Positions 1 to 9,239 of a DNA stretch of 64,000 nt are shown here, in pieces. The position numbers and the translations under genes are program-made. The notes beneath the pieces were generated by a model. The model saw nothing but the letters and a program-made list of their open reading frames with translations, did not search any database and had not been told where the DNA came from. The DNA is from Acanthornis magna. Its lineage: Eukaryota; Chordata; Aves; Passeriformes; Acanthizidae. Where the stretch lies: the NCBI GenBank assembly GCA_036785705.1, contig JAWUZG010001109.1, forward strand, positions 23,966 to 87,965, written 5' to 3'. Every line of letters begins with the position of its first letter. The stretch's first letter is position 1.

Positions 1-63
1 TGCCTTCATGCCTTCATGCCTTCCTTCATGCCTTCATGCCTTCATGCCTTCATGCCTTCCCTG
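1..63. repeat. Degenerate CCTTCATG / CTTC short tandem repeat
   Basis: The window opens inside a simple repeat built from CCTTCATG and CCTTC units. It sits where the other modules of this array carry long TTCC tracts (3084-3200 and 8297-8425), just before a conserved stretch starting CTGCCCC. It therefore looks like a diverged member of the same pyrimidine tract. Confidence 0.85.
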
Positions 64-383
64 CCCCTACACTGACACATGCTACTGCAAACTGGACGGG
101 TTGCTTCTGTAATGCTTTAGGCTTTAGTTCTTCATCAGTGGACAAAAGACGGTCATATTAAAGCAGCAGGGGGGTCATGGCCAACTTAAGGGGGCTTGTG
201 CTCAGATGCCAGCTCATGCCAGCTGCCTGCAGTCTCCCTGAGGGCAGCTGTACTGTGCGACTGAGAGGGTGCTGATGAAAAGCAGTGTCTACTCTGTGCA
301 GCTAAGAGAGTGATTTTGCAATCCATGCCTTACTCCTCCAGGCTTTCTCTTGCCACCACTCACCTCCACAATTTCTGCTTTAG

Positions 384-983
384 GCGCGTCCAGATTTGCC
401 TGCAAGCACCTGCAAGTCCTCCACAGTGTTCCTGGCAAAGGTCAAAGCCCTGACGAGCCCTTCCGAGTCAAGCAGGTAAAAGCAGCTCACATATGCCCCA
501 ACAAGAAGAGACTTAGCTCGTGACTCCTGGCTATGCCTAGCTAATCCAACCATGCATGGAAAGGCTTGCAGGCTACCCCCAGGCAGAGGAAAAGAGAAGG
601 AAAAGAGCAGAAGAAGAGACCTGGGGAAGAAACAGAGAATACCAGACAGTAAGGAAGAGGTGGAAGAGAGACAAAAGAAGTCTCAGACAATGCAGGACAC
701 TGTGGCAGCTCAAGAAGCTCAGGTATGGATGTGCCAGGCTCTGCTGCCCACCTTTCCCTCTGCACTGCCCCAAGTCAGCCCAAGGCACTGGCAAGGGCCA
801 GCAAGGGTTGCTGCTGTGCATGGCTTGGCGAGAGCTCCATGGCAGCTCTGCAGGGGCTCTGCAGCCCTTGGCTTCCTACATGGCCATGTGCTTGTACCTC
901 TGCAGGTCGATTGCTGTGCATGGAGCAAAGTAGATAAGGGAGAGGCTGTGAAGATGGGGCAGCCGCACTGCCTCTTTCTCTAG
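384..983 (+). pseudogene. ARHGAP20-like C-terminal module, copy 0 (tail exons only)
   Basis: Three exons with matching splice sites are visible: 384-475 (Ser/Pro-rich, begins ARPDLPAST), 572-722 (Lys/Arg/Glu-rich, with runs such as GKEKEKSRRR) and 906-983, which ends in an in-frame TAG after the conserved GEAVKMGQP motif. Phases fit (92 nt, then 151 nt, then phase 0), so this tail could be translated if spliced from an upstream module outside the window. No RhoGAP exon belongs to this copy inside the window. The basic stretch resembles a nuclear localisation signal, but no function is known to me for this tail. Whether it is a working 3' end or a remnant cannot be settled here. Confidence 0.55.
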
Positions 984-1190
984 TTCGAGTCCCAGCTGAT
1001 AATAGTTAAGGGTTTTGAGATCACCTCTTCATTCTGGAGGTCTTTCTTACGAAAGTTGGAGGTCCATAGTTATTGAGGTTGGTGTCTTGGTATTTGAGAG
1101 GGAGATGCTGCTTTTGCCCTCTTTCCACACTCTGCTGCATCTGTGGGAAACCTGGTCCTGGTGATGAACATTGCGTTCCTCTTCCCTCAG

Positions 1191-2618
1191 GGTGGCCATG
1201 AAGTTGCCTGCAGCCAACCTGCTCCTCCTCAAGCAGCTGCTGGCACTGCTGCAAGACGTCGGCCAGCACACATCCAGCAGCCGAATGAGCTGCAGCAGCC
1301 TGGCCATCTGCCTGGGGCCAAGCCTGCTGAGCCCACCGCGAGAGGAGCAGCTGCACTTGGAGGCCATGATGGCCGAGAATGACAAGGTAATGCTGTCCTC
1401 AGCAGCCAGCTGCAGCCTGGACGGCCCACGGCAGCTTGGCTGCCCAGAGGTGCCTGTGCCTGGCAGCGCCTCTCTGCAGCCAAGGCTGGTGCAGGAGCTG
1501 CCTGCAAGAGCTGCCCCTGCAAGAGGCAGTGCCTTGTGTGCAGAGGCAAGGCTCAGCAGTGATGGCAGGTGCTGCTTGGCACGCTGTCAGGCCCCAGGGC
1601 TGAGAGCAAGGCTTTCCTGTGTGCAGGTGAAGGTGCTGGTGGATTACATGATGCTGAACTTGGAGGAGATCTTCTGGGAGGAGACTGCTGGCCAGGAAGA
1701 GTCACCTGCACCTTCAGAGATATGCACAGGTAGGAGCAGTAAGGGAGATTTGTCTCAGCCTGGCACTGGGGGTCCCTGCAATCTCTGCATCTAGCAGACA
1801 AGTGGCATAGGGCTTCCCTGTGAGTTTAGCTTTCTTTGTTCTTGTCGTCCGATGCATCGCTTGGCTGCATTTTGGTGCTTTTGCTTTGCACAGCTATGCC
1901 AGAAAGAGCAAAGTGGCCCTGCAAGTAAAGACAAAGAGGAGCCCCAGGCACAGAGCTGTCCCCGTTCACTCTCCTTGCTGCCTGATAGGCAACGAAAAGG
2001 CAGCACAGATCCCATGCTGCTGCAGGCCCAAAAGGCAGAGGTATGTCAGCTGCACACACCTGGGCACAATGCATTCTGGACAGGTGGGGACTTCCTCTTC
2101 AGTCCAAGGGAGCTGTTGTGCCTCCTGCTGACAGCCCATCTCTGGAGCCTTTCGCATTCCTTGCTTCCTTCCTTCCTGCTTGCTTTCTTCCTTCCTTCCT
2201 GCCTGTCTGCCCCTGCATTGACACATGCAAGTGCAAACTGCTCAGGTTGCTTCTGCAATGCTTTCGGCAGGTGCCTCATGATTGGAAAAAAGACATGCAA
2301 ATGAAAGCGGCAGTGGCGAGCATAGTCAGTTTGAGGGAGCTTGTGCTCAGATGCTAGCTCATGCCAGCTGCCTCCAGTCTCCTTGGGGGCAGCTGTACCG
2401 TGCAAGTGAGAGGGGGCTGATGCAAAGCAATGTGTTTCTGAGCAGCTAAGGGGTCTATTTGGCAATTATTACTTAGTCCTCCAGGCTGTCTCTTACCACA
2501 ACTCACCTCCACAGTATCTCCTCTAGGCACCTCCAGGTTTGCCTCCAAGCACCTGCAAGTGCTCCACAGAGTCCCTGGCAAGGGCTGAAGCCCTGATGAG
2601 CCCTTCTGAGTCAGGCAG
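1191..2618 (+). pseudogene. ARHGAP20-like C-terminal module, copy 1 (half RhoGAP domain)
   Basis: Exon 1191-1386 encodes the second half of a RhoGAP domain (LPAANLLLLKQLL, then LAICLGPSLLSP). Exon 1627-1729 continues it (MMLNLEEIFWEE), and acidic tail sequence reaches 2040. Ser/Pro exon 2527-2618 follows. In canonical RhoGAP domains the LAIC motif is preceded by a catalytically important Asn; here it reads SSLAIC, so that Asn is Ser, unlike the other copies. No exon with the arginine finger precedes it. The acceptor of the acidic tail exon reads CACAG before CTATGCC rather than CTAG or GCAG before AGCTGCGCC, which would shift the frame. I infer a non-catalytic duplicate that is probably a pseudogene or an alternative 3' cassette. 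Confidence 0.65.
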
Positions 2619-2704
2619 GTAAAAGCAGCTCACAGATGCTCCAAGAAGAAGAGACTTAGCTCGTGGTTCCTGCCTTTCCCTAGCTAATCCGACTCTAACA
2701 GCTT

Positions 2705-2977
2705 GCAGGGTACCCCCAGGCAGAAGAGAAGGGAAGGAAACGACAGTGAGAAGAGGCCTGGGTAGGTGATGGGCACTATGAGCCAGCAAGGAAGAAGAGG
2801 AGGAGTGGCAGCAGAAGACTCAGACAATGCAGCGCCAGGAAGAGCAAAGTGGCCCTGCAAGCCGAGCAGACGAGCAGCCCCAGGCAAAAAGATGTCCCCA
2901 TGCATGTCCCTCACTGCCAGACGTCCGCCAAGAAGACGGCGCAGAGACTGTGGTGTTGGAGAGCCCAAAAGGCAGAG
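2705..2977 (+). pseudogene. Hybrid exon: basic exon fused to acidic tail exon (copy 1')
   Basis: The 5' part matches the basic exon of the other modules (GCTTGCAG acceptor, AGAGAAGGGAAGGAAACGAC). At about 2828 (ACAATGCAG) the sequence switches with no intron to the interior of the acidic tail exon (CGCCAGGAAGAGCAAAGTGG), and it ends at the usual donor after AAAAGGCAGAG. This is the product of recombination inside the array, which removed the RhoGAP exons between the two parents. An identical arrangement occurs at 7936-8197. Confidence 0.7.
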
Positions 2978-3083
2978 GTATGTCAGCTGCACACCCCTGG
3001 ACACAATGCATCCCAGACAAGTGGGCACTGTCTCACGAGGCCAAGAAGCTGCTGTGCCTCCTGCTGACAGCCCATCTCTTGCT

Positions 3084-3200
3084 TCCCTCCTTCCTTCCTT
3101 CCTTCCTTCCTTCCTTCCTTCCTTCCTTCCTTCCTTCCTTCCTTCCTTCCTTCCTTCCTTCCTTCCTTCCTTCCTTCCTTCCTTCCTTCATTCCTTCCCT
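3084..3200. repeat. (TTCC)n tetranucleotide microsatellite
   Basis: An almost uninterrupted TTCC tract of about 110 bases lies in the intron after the hybrid exon. It is a pure pyrimidine strand and so could form a triplex. Open frames across it (FLPS repeats on +, KEGR repeats on -) are low-complexity shadows. Confidence 0.97.
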
Positions 3201-3517
3201 GCCCCCACACTGACACATGCTACTGCCAACTGGACAGGTTGATTCTGTAATGCTTTAGGCTTTAGTTCTTCATCAGTGGACAAAAGACGGTCATATTAAA
3301 GCAGCACAGGGGATCATGGCCAACTTGAGGGGCTTTGTGCTCAGATGCCAGCTCATGCCAGCTGCCTGCAGTCTCCTTGGGGGCTGCTGTACTGTGTGCA
3401 TGGGGGCTGATGCAAAGCAGCGTCTGCTCTGTGCAGCTAAGGGAGTGATTTGCAGCTGATACCTTCCTGTTCCAGGCTGTCTCTTGCCACTGCTCACCTC
3501 CACAATTTCTGCTTTAG

Positions 3518-4120
3518 GCACATCCAGATTTGCCTCCAAGCACCCACGCTCCTCCACAGAGTCCCTGGCAAAGGCTGAAGCCCTGACAAGCTCTTCCGAG
3601 TCAAGCAGGTAAAAGCAGCTCACAGATGCTCCAAGAAGAAGAGACTTAGCTTGTGACTCCTGGCTATGCCTTGCTAATCCAACCATGCATGGAAAGGCTT
3701 GCAGGCTACCCCCAGGCAGAGGAAAAGAGACAAAAATGAAAGCAAGTTGAGGCCTGGGCAGGAGACGGGGACTACGAGCCAGCGAGGAAGAGGCAGAGGA
3801 GAGGCAGCAGCAGATACAGACAATGGAGGAGGCTGCAGCAGCTCAAGAAGCTCAGGTATGGATGTGCCAGGCTCTGCTGCCCGCCTTTCCCTCTGCACTG
3901 CCCCAAGTCAGCCCAAGGCTCTGGCCAGGGCTGCTGCTGGTCAGGGCTTGGCAAGAGCTCCATGGCAGCTCTGCAGGGGCTCTGCAGCCCTTGGCTTCCT
4001 CCATGGCCATGTGCTTGTACCTCTGCAGGAGGAGTGCTGTGCGCGGGACGAAGCTGCCGAGGGAGAGGCTGTGAAGATGGGACAGCCGGAGTGCCTCTCC
4101 CTCCAGTTCTGTTTCCAGAT
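3518..4120 (+). pseudogene. ARHGAP20-like tail exons after copy 1'
   Basis: Ser/Pro exon 3518-3608 is 91 nt instead of the 92 nt seen in every other copy, because one base is missing around AGCACCCACG; this shifts the frame. Basic exon 3705-3855 and terminal exon start 4029 (EECCARDEAAEGEAVKMGQ) follow. The terminal exon lacks the stop found in copies 0 and 6, so its frame stays open through 4508, past the acceptor of the next RhoGAP exon but in a different frame from it. These breaks favour a non-coding remnant. Confidence 0.6.
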
Positions 4121-4316
4121 GTTTATAGTTATAATTTGTGAGAAAAAGATTTCATTCTGGAGGCCTTTCTTTCCAAAGTTGGAGGTCCATGGATATCGAG
4201 ATAGGTCTATTGCTATTTGCAGAGGGAGGTGCTACTTTTTCCCCTTTTTCCCCCACTGTGCTGCGCATGTGGGCAACATGGCCCTGCTGATGACCATTGT
4301 CTTCCTCTTCCCTCAG

Positions 4317-6305
4317 GGCAGCCAAGAAGTTGCCTGCAGCCAACCTGCTCCTCCTCAAGCAGCTGCTGGCACTGCTGCAAGACATCGACCAGCACACATC
4401 CAGCAGCCGAATGAGCTGCAGCAACCTGGCCATCTGCCTGGGGCCAAGCCTGCTGAGCCCACCGCGAGAGGAGCAGCTGCACTTGGAGGCCATGATGGCC
4501 GAGAATGACAAGGTAATGCTGTCCCCAGCAGCCAGCTGCAGCCTGGCCGGCCCACGGCAGCTTGGCTGCCCAGAGGTGCCTGTGCCTGGCAGCGCCTCTC
4601 TGCAGCCAAGGCTGGTGCAGGAGCTGCCTGCAAGAGCTGCCCCTGCAAGAGGCAGCGCCTTGTGTGCAGAGGCAAGGCTCAGCAGTGATGGCAGGTGCTG
4701 CTTGGCACGCTGTCAGGCCCCAGCGCTGAGAGCAAGGCTTCCCTGTGTGCAGGTGAAGGTGCAGGTGGACTTGATGATGCTGAATTTGGATGATATCTTC
4801 TGGGAGGAGACTGCTGGCCAGGAAGAGTCACCTGCACCCACAGATATACACACAGGTAGGAGCAGGAAGGGAGGCTTGTCCCAGCCTGGCACGGGGTCCC
4901 AGAAATCTCCACATCCAGCAGACAAGAGGTGCAGTGTTCACTTTTGGATTTTTCTTTGTGTATTCTTGTCTTCCAAGACATTGCTTGGCTGCATTTTGGT
5001 GCTTTTGCTTTCTAGAGCTGTACCACAGAGACCAAAGTGGCTCTGCAAGCCAAGACAATGAGGAGCCCCAGGCACAAAGCTCTTCCCATTCATCCCACTC
5101 GCTGCCAGATGTCTGCCAAGTAGAAGGCACAGAGCCCATGCTGCTGCAGGCCCAAAAGGCAGAGGTAGGTCAGCTGCACATACCCAGGCACAAAGAATCC
5201 CAGACAGGCGAGCACTTTCTCATGAGGCCAAGGGAGCTGTTGTGCCTCCTGCTGACAGCCCATCTCTTGAGCCTTTCTCATTCCTTACTTCCTTGCTTGC
5301 TTCCTGCCTGCCTTGCAGTCCCTGCACTGACACATGCAAGCGCAAACTGCTCAGGTTACTTCTCCAATGCTTTAGGCACGTGGACAAGAGCCTTGCAAAT
5401 GAAAGTGGGAGGTGGGGAAATGTACACTTGAGGGGGCTTGTGCTCAGATGCCGGCTCATGCCAGCTGCCTCCAGTCTCCCTGGGGGCAGCTGAACCGTGC
5501 GAGTGGGGGCTGATGCAAAGCAGCGTCTGCTCAGTGCAGCTAAGAGAGTGATTTTGCAGCCAATGCCTTACTTCTCCAGGCTGTTTCTTGCCACCTCTCA
5601 CCTCCATGATTTCTGCTTTAGGCACCTCCAGATGTGCCTGCAAGCACCCGCAAGTCCTCCACAGTGTTCCTGGCAAAGGCTGAAGCCCTGACGAGCCCTT
5701 CTGAGTCAAGCAGGTAAAAGCAGCTCACATATGCCCCAACAAGAAGAGACTTAGCGCGTGACTCCTGGCTATGCCTAGCTAATCCAACCATGCATGTAAA
5801 GGCCTACAGGTTACGCCCAGGCAGAGGAAAAGAGAAGGAAAAGACCCCAAGAAGAGGCCTGGTGAAGAGACAGAGAATACCAGACAGTAAGGAAGAGGAG
5901 GAAGAGAGACAAAAGAAGTCTCATACAATCAGGACACTGTGGCAGCTCAAGAAGCTCAGGTATGGATGTGCCAGGCTCTGCTGCCCACCTTTCCCTCTGC
6001 ACTGCCCCAAGTCAGCCCAAGGCGCTGGCATGAGCCGGCAAGGGCTGCTGCTGTGCAGTGCTTGGCAAGAGCATCGTGGCACTCTGCAGGGCTCTGCAGC
6101 CCTTGGCTTCCTACATGGCCATGTGCTTGTGCCTCTGCAGGAGGAGTGCTGTGCACAGAGCAAAGCGGCCAAGGGAGAGGCTGTGAAGATGGGGCAGCCG
6201 CACTGCCTCTCCCTCAAGTTCCAGCTGATTATAGTTAAAAGTTTTGAGATCACCTCTTCATTCTGGAGGCCTTTCTTACAAAACTTGGAGGTCCAGAGTT
6301 ACTGA
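4317..6305 (+). pseudogene. ARHGAP20-like C-terminal module, copy 2 (half RhoGAP domain)
   Basis: Exons follow the array pattern exactly in length and phase: 4317-4512 (196 nt, second half of RhoGAP with SNLAICLGP, Asn intact), 4753-4855 (103 nt, MMLNLDDIFWEE), 5016-5164 (149 nt acidic tail), 5622-5713 (92 nt Ser/Pro). Basic exon 5810-5959 is one base shorter than copy 0 (ACAATCAGG versus ACAATGCAGG), which shifts the frame into terminal exon 6141-6305. No arginine-finger exon precedes the module, so alone it cannot encode a complete GAP domain. It might act as an alternative 3' end for an upstream transcript or be a pseudogene. Confidence 0.65.
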
Positions 6306-6419
6306 GGTAGGTGTCTTGGTATTTGAGAGGGAGATGTTGCTTTTGCCCTCTTTCCACACTCTGCTGCATCTGTGGGAAACCTGGTCCTGGTGATGAACGT
6401 TGCCTTCCTCTTCCCTCAG

Positions 6420-7842
6420 GGCAGCCAAGAAGTTGCCTGCAGCCAACCTGCTCCTCCTCAAGCAGCTGCTGGCACTGCTGCACGACATCGGCCAGCACAC
6501 ATCCAGCAGCCGAATGAGCTGCAGCAACCTGGCCATCTGCCTGGGGCCAAGCCTGCTGAGTCCAGCACAGGAGGAGCAGCTGCACTTGGAGGCCATGATG
6601 GCCGAGAATGACAAGGTAATGCTGTCCTCAGTAGCCGGCTGCAGCCTGGCCAGCCCACGGCAGCTTGGCTGCCCAGAGGTGCCTGTGCCTGGCAGTGCCT
6701 CTCTGCAGCCAAGGCTGGTGCAGGAGCTGCCTGCAAGAGCTACCCCTGCAAGAGGCAGTGCCTTGTGTGCAGAGGCAAGGCTCAGCAGTGATGGCAGGTG
6801 CTGCTTGGCACGCTGTCAGGCCCCAGGGCTGAGAGCAAGGCTTCCCTGTGTGCAGGTGAAGGTGCTGGTGGATTACATGATGCTGAACTTGGAGGACATC
6901 TTCTGGGAGGAGACTGCTGGCCAGGAAGAGTCACCCACACCCACAGAGATATGCACAGGTAGGAGCAGGAAGGGAGGCTTGTCCCAGCCTGGCACTGGTG
7001 GTCCCAGCCATCTCCGTATCCAGCAGACAAGTGGCATAGGGCTTCCCTGTGAGTTTAGCTTTCTTTGTTCTTGTCTTCCGAGACATTGCTTGGCTGCACA
7101 TGCTTTTGCTTTGCAGAGCTGCGCCAGGAAAAGCAAAGTGGCTCTGCAAGCCAAGACAATGAGGAGCCCCAGGCACAGAGCTGTCCCTGTGCACTCACCT
7201 GGCTGCCAGATACGCAACAAGAAGAAGATGGCACGGAGCCCACACTGCTGCAGACCCAAAAGGCAGAGGTATGTCAGCTGCACACACCTGGGCACAATGC
7301 GTCCTGGACAGGTGGGGACTTCCTCTTCAGTCCAAGGGAGCTGTTGTGCCTCCTGCTGACAGCCCATCTCTGGAGCCTTTCACATTCCTTGCTTCCTGCT
7401 TGCTTGCTTGCTTCATTCCTTCCTGCCCGCCTGCCCCTGCATTGACACATGCAAGTGCAAACTGCTCAGGTTGCTTCTGCAATGCTTTAGGCAGGTGCCT
7501 CATGATTGGAAAAAGACTTGCAAATGAAAGCAGCAGCGGCGAGCATAGTCAGTTTGAGGGAGCTTGTGCTCAGGTGCCAGCTCATGCCAGCTGCCTCCAG
7601 TCTCCTTGGGGGCAGCTGTACTGTGCGAGTGAGAGGGAGCTGATGCAAAGCGATGTCTTTTCCGTGCAGCTAAGGGGTCTATTTGGCAATTGTTACTTAT
7701 TCCTCCGGGCTGTCTCTTGCCACCTCTCACCTCCACAATTTCTGCTCTAGGCACCTCCAGATTTGCCTCCAAGCACCTGCAAGTGCTCCACAGAGTCCCT
7801 GGCAAAGGCTGAAGCCCTGATGAGCCCTTTTGAGTCAAGCAG
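6420..7842 (+). pseudogene. ARHGAP20-like C-terminal module, copy 3 (half RhoGAP domain)
   Basis: Exons 6420-6615 (half RhoGAP, SNLAICLGP intact), 6856-6958, 7117-7268 (152 nt, three longer than copy 2 but in frame; begins ELRQEKQSG) and 7751-7842 all keep canonical AG/GT borders and compatible phases. The continuous open frame 6400-7359 across introns is a by-product of GC-rich intron sequence. As in copies 1, 2, 5 and 6, the exon with the catalytic arginine is absent. A hybrid exon, a TTCC/CTCC tract and the terminal exon at 8595 follow. Confidence 0.65.
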
Positions 7843-7935
7843 GTAAAAGCAGCTCAGAGATGCTCCAAGAAGAGACTTATCTCATGGCTCCTGCCTTCCC
7901 CTAGCTAATCCGACTTTGCATGTAACAGCTTGCAG

Positions 7936-8197
7936 GCAGGCAGAAGAGAAGGGAAGGAAACGACAGTGAGAAGAGGCCTGGGTAGGTGACAGGGACTATG
8001 AGCCAGCAAGGAAGAAGAGGAGGAGTGGCAGCAGAAGACTCAGACAATGCAGCGCCAGGAAGAGCAAAGTGGCCCTGCAAGCCGAGCAGACGAGCAGCCC
8101 CAGGCAAAAAGATGTCCCCATGCATGTCCCTCACTGCCAGACATCTGCCAAGAAGACGGCGCAGAGACCGTGGTGCTGGAGAGCCCAAAAGGCAGAG
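7936..8197 (+). pseudogene. Hybrid basic/acidic exon (copy 3')
   Basis: This is the second instance of the fused exon seen at 2705-2977, with the same junction (ACAATGCAG then CGCCAGGAAGAG at about 8047) and the same donor after GGCAGAG. Sequence identity with the first instance is very high over the whole exon and into the following pyrimidine tract. The hybrid was therefore either duplicated as a block or homogenised by gene conversion. Confidence 0.7.
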
Positions 8198-8296
8198 GTA
8201 TGTCAGCTGCACACCCTGGGCACAATGCGTCCCAGACAAGTGGGCACTTTCTCACGAGGCCAAGAAGCTGCAATGCCTCCTGCTGACAGCCCATCT

Positions 8297-8425
8297 CTTC
8301 CTTCCTTCCTTCCTTCCTTCCTTCCTTCCTTCCTTCCTTCCTTCCTTCCTTCCTTCCTTCCTCCCTCCCTCCCTCCCTCCCTCCCTCCCTCCCTCCCTCC
8401 CTCCCTTCCTCCTTTCCTTCCTTTT
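8297..8425. repeat. (TTCC)n followed by (CTCC)n microsatellite
   Basis: About 60 bases of TTCC pass directly into about 44 bases of CTCC and then decay into mixed pyrimidines. It is the counterpart of the tract at 3084-3200, with the second half converted to CTCC. Confidence 0.97.
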
Positions 8426-8426
8426 T

Positions 8427-8470
8427 GTCGTGGGTTTGACCCTGGCTAAATGCCAGGCACCTACAACATC
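8427..8470 (+). mobile_element. LTR start fragment (passerine ERV type)
   Basis: The stretch starting GTCGTGGGTTTGACC and running through AATGCCAGGCACC to ACAAC is nearly identical to the start of the LTR at 33614. Only about 40 bases remain and it abuts the pyrimidine tract, so this is a truncated relic. Confidence 0.6.
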
Positions 8471-8594
8471 TGAGGGTGATGGCAGCACTGGGTGGCTAGA
8501 TGGCCTTGGAGGGTCTGAAGGGACTGGGGGGGCTGCGGCTGTGGTGGGGCTGAGGGCACACTAGACGTGGCTCAGGATTCCCTTTGCTTTCCAG

Positions 8595-9214
8595 ATCTTC
8601 ATTTGCTCTCCATTTCCACAAGGGCTGCTTTGTGCGGGACCAAGCGACCGAGGGAGAGCGTGGGGAAATGGGCCGGCCGGCTTCCCTCTCCATCTTGTCC
8701 TACCCATCCATGTATCCAGTTATCTTTCTGCCTGTAGATTGTTATCTTTCTGTATTCCTCAAGTTCTATTTGTGTATGTATAGAGCTAGATAGCTATTCC
8801 AGTATATTTATTGAATTACAGGTTTATGGAAGTTAAGTGGGTACACTGGTATTTGTATAGATACGTAAAATTTCACTCTGTGTATAGTTATTTTTATACA
8901 GATGTCAATATATTTATATACCATAGACTGTTATGTTCAGACATGTATAAAATCCAATGTACACATTTGTAGATTTGTACATGTTAGTTCCTGCTCTGTG
9001 CATATTTAGATGGTTCAAGCAATGTTTGGTTCTCTATATACATACTTATACATACATATATGTGCACTATTTTGAAACCTATAATATACTTGATTATGAA
9101 ATGGATATTTGTGTCTTTCCATATGGTCAGCAGAGTTGTATCATTCTGTAGCCAGCTTTTACCTAAAATTGATCATTGTACATAAGCAGCGAGTTCATAG
9201 CAATCTGTAATAAA
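8595..9214 (+). other. Terminal exon and AT-rich 3' region of the first array, with poly(A) signal
   Basis: An acceptor (CTTTCCAG) at 8594 opens a frame to a TAG at 8791-8793 that contains GCFVRDQATEGERGEMG. This resembles the terminal exons of the RhoGAP modules (CCARDEAAEGEAVKMG) and the terminal exon of the HSF-linked module at 16189 (GCAAQEEETEGEPVTIG). An AT-rich stretch with many TATATTTATA-like words follows, and AATAAA lies at 9209-9214. I read this as the transcript end of array 1. Confidence 0.55.
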
Positions 9215-9239
9215 CTTTCTTTATTTTTTAAACTGATGT

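Noticed and set aside
1171..1794. 207-codon frame as a single intronless gene
   Set aside because: It spans a RhoGAP exon, an intron with conserved splice sites and the next exon. Splicing with matching phase explains it better, although intron retention is kept as a finding.
3033..3242. Repetitive protein (FLPSFLPS / KEGRKEGR)
   Set aside because: This is translation of a TTCC microsatellite, with no codon bias or flanking exon evidence.
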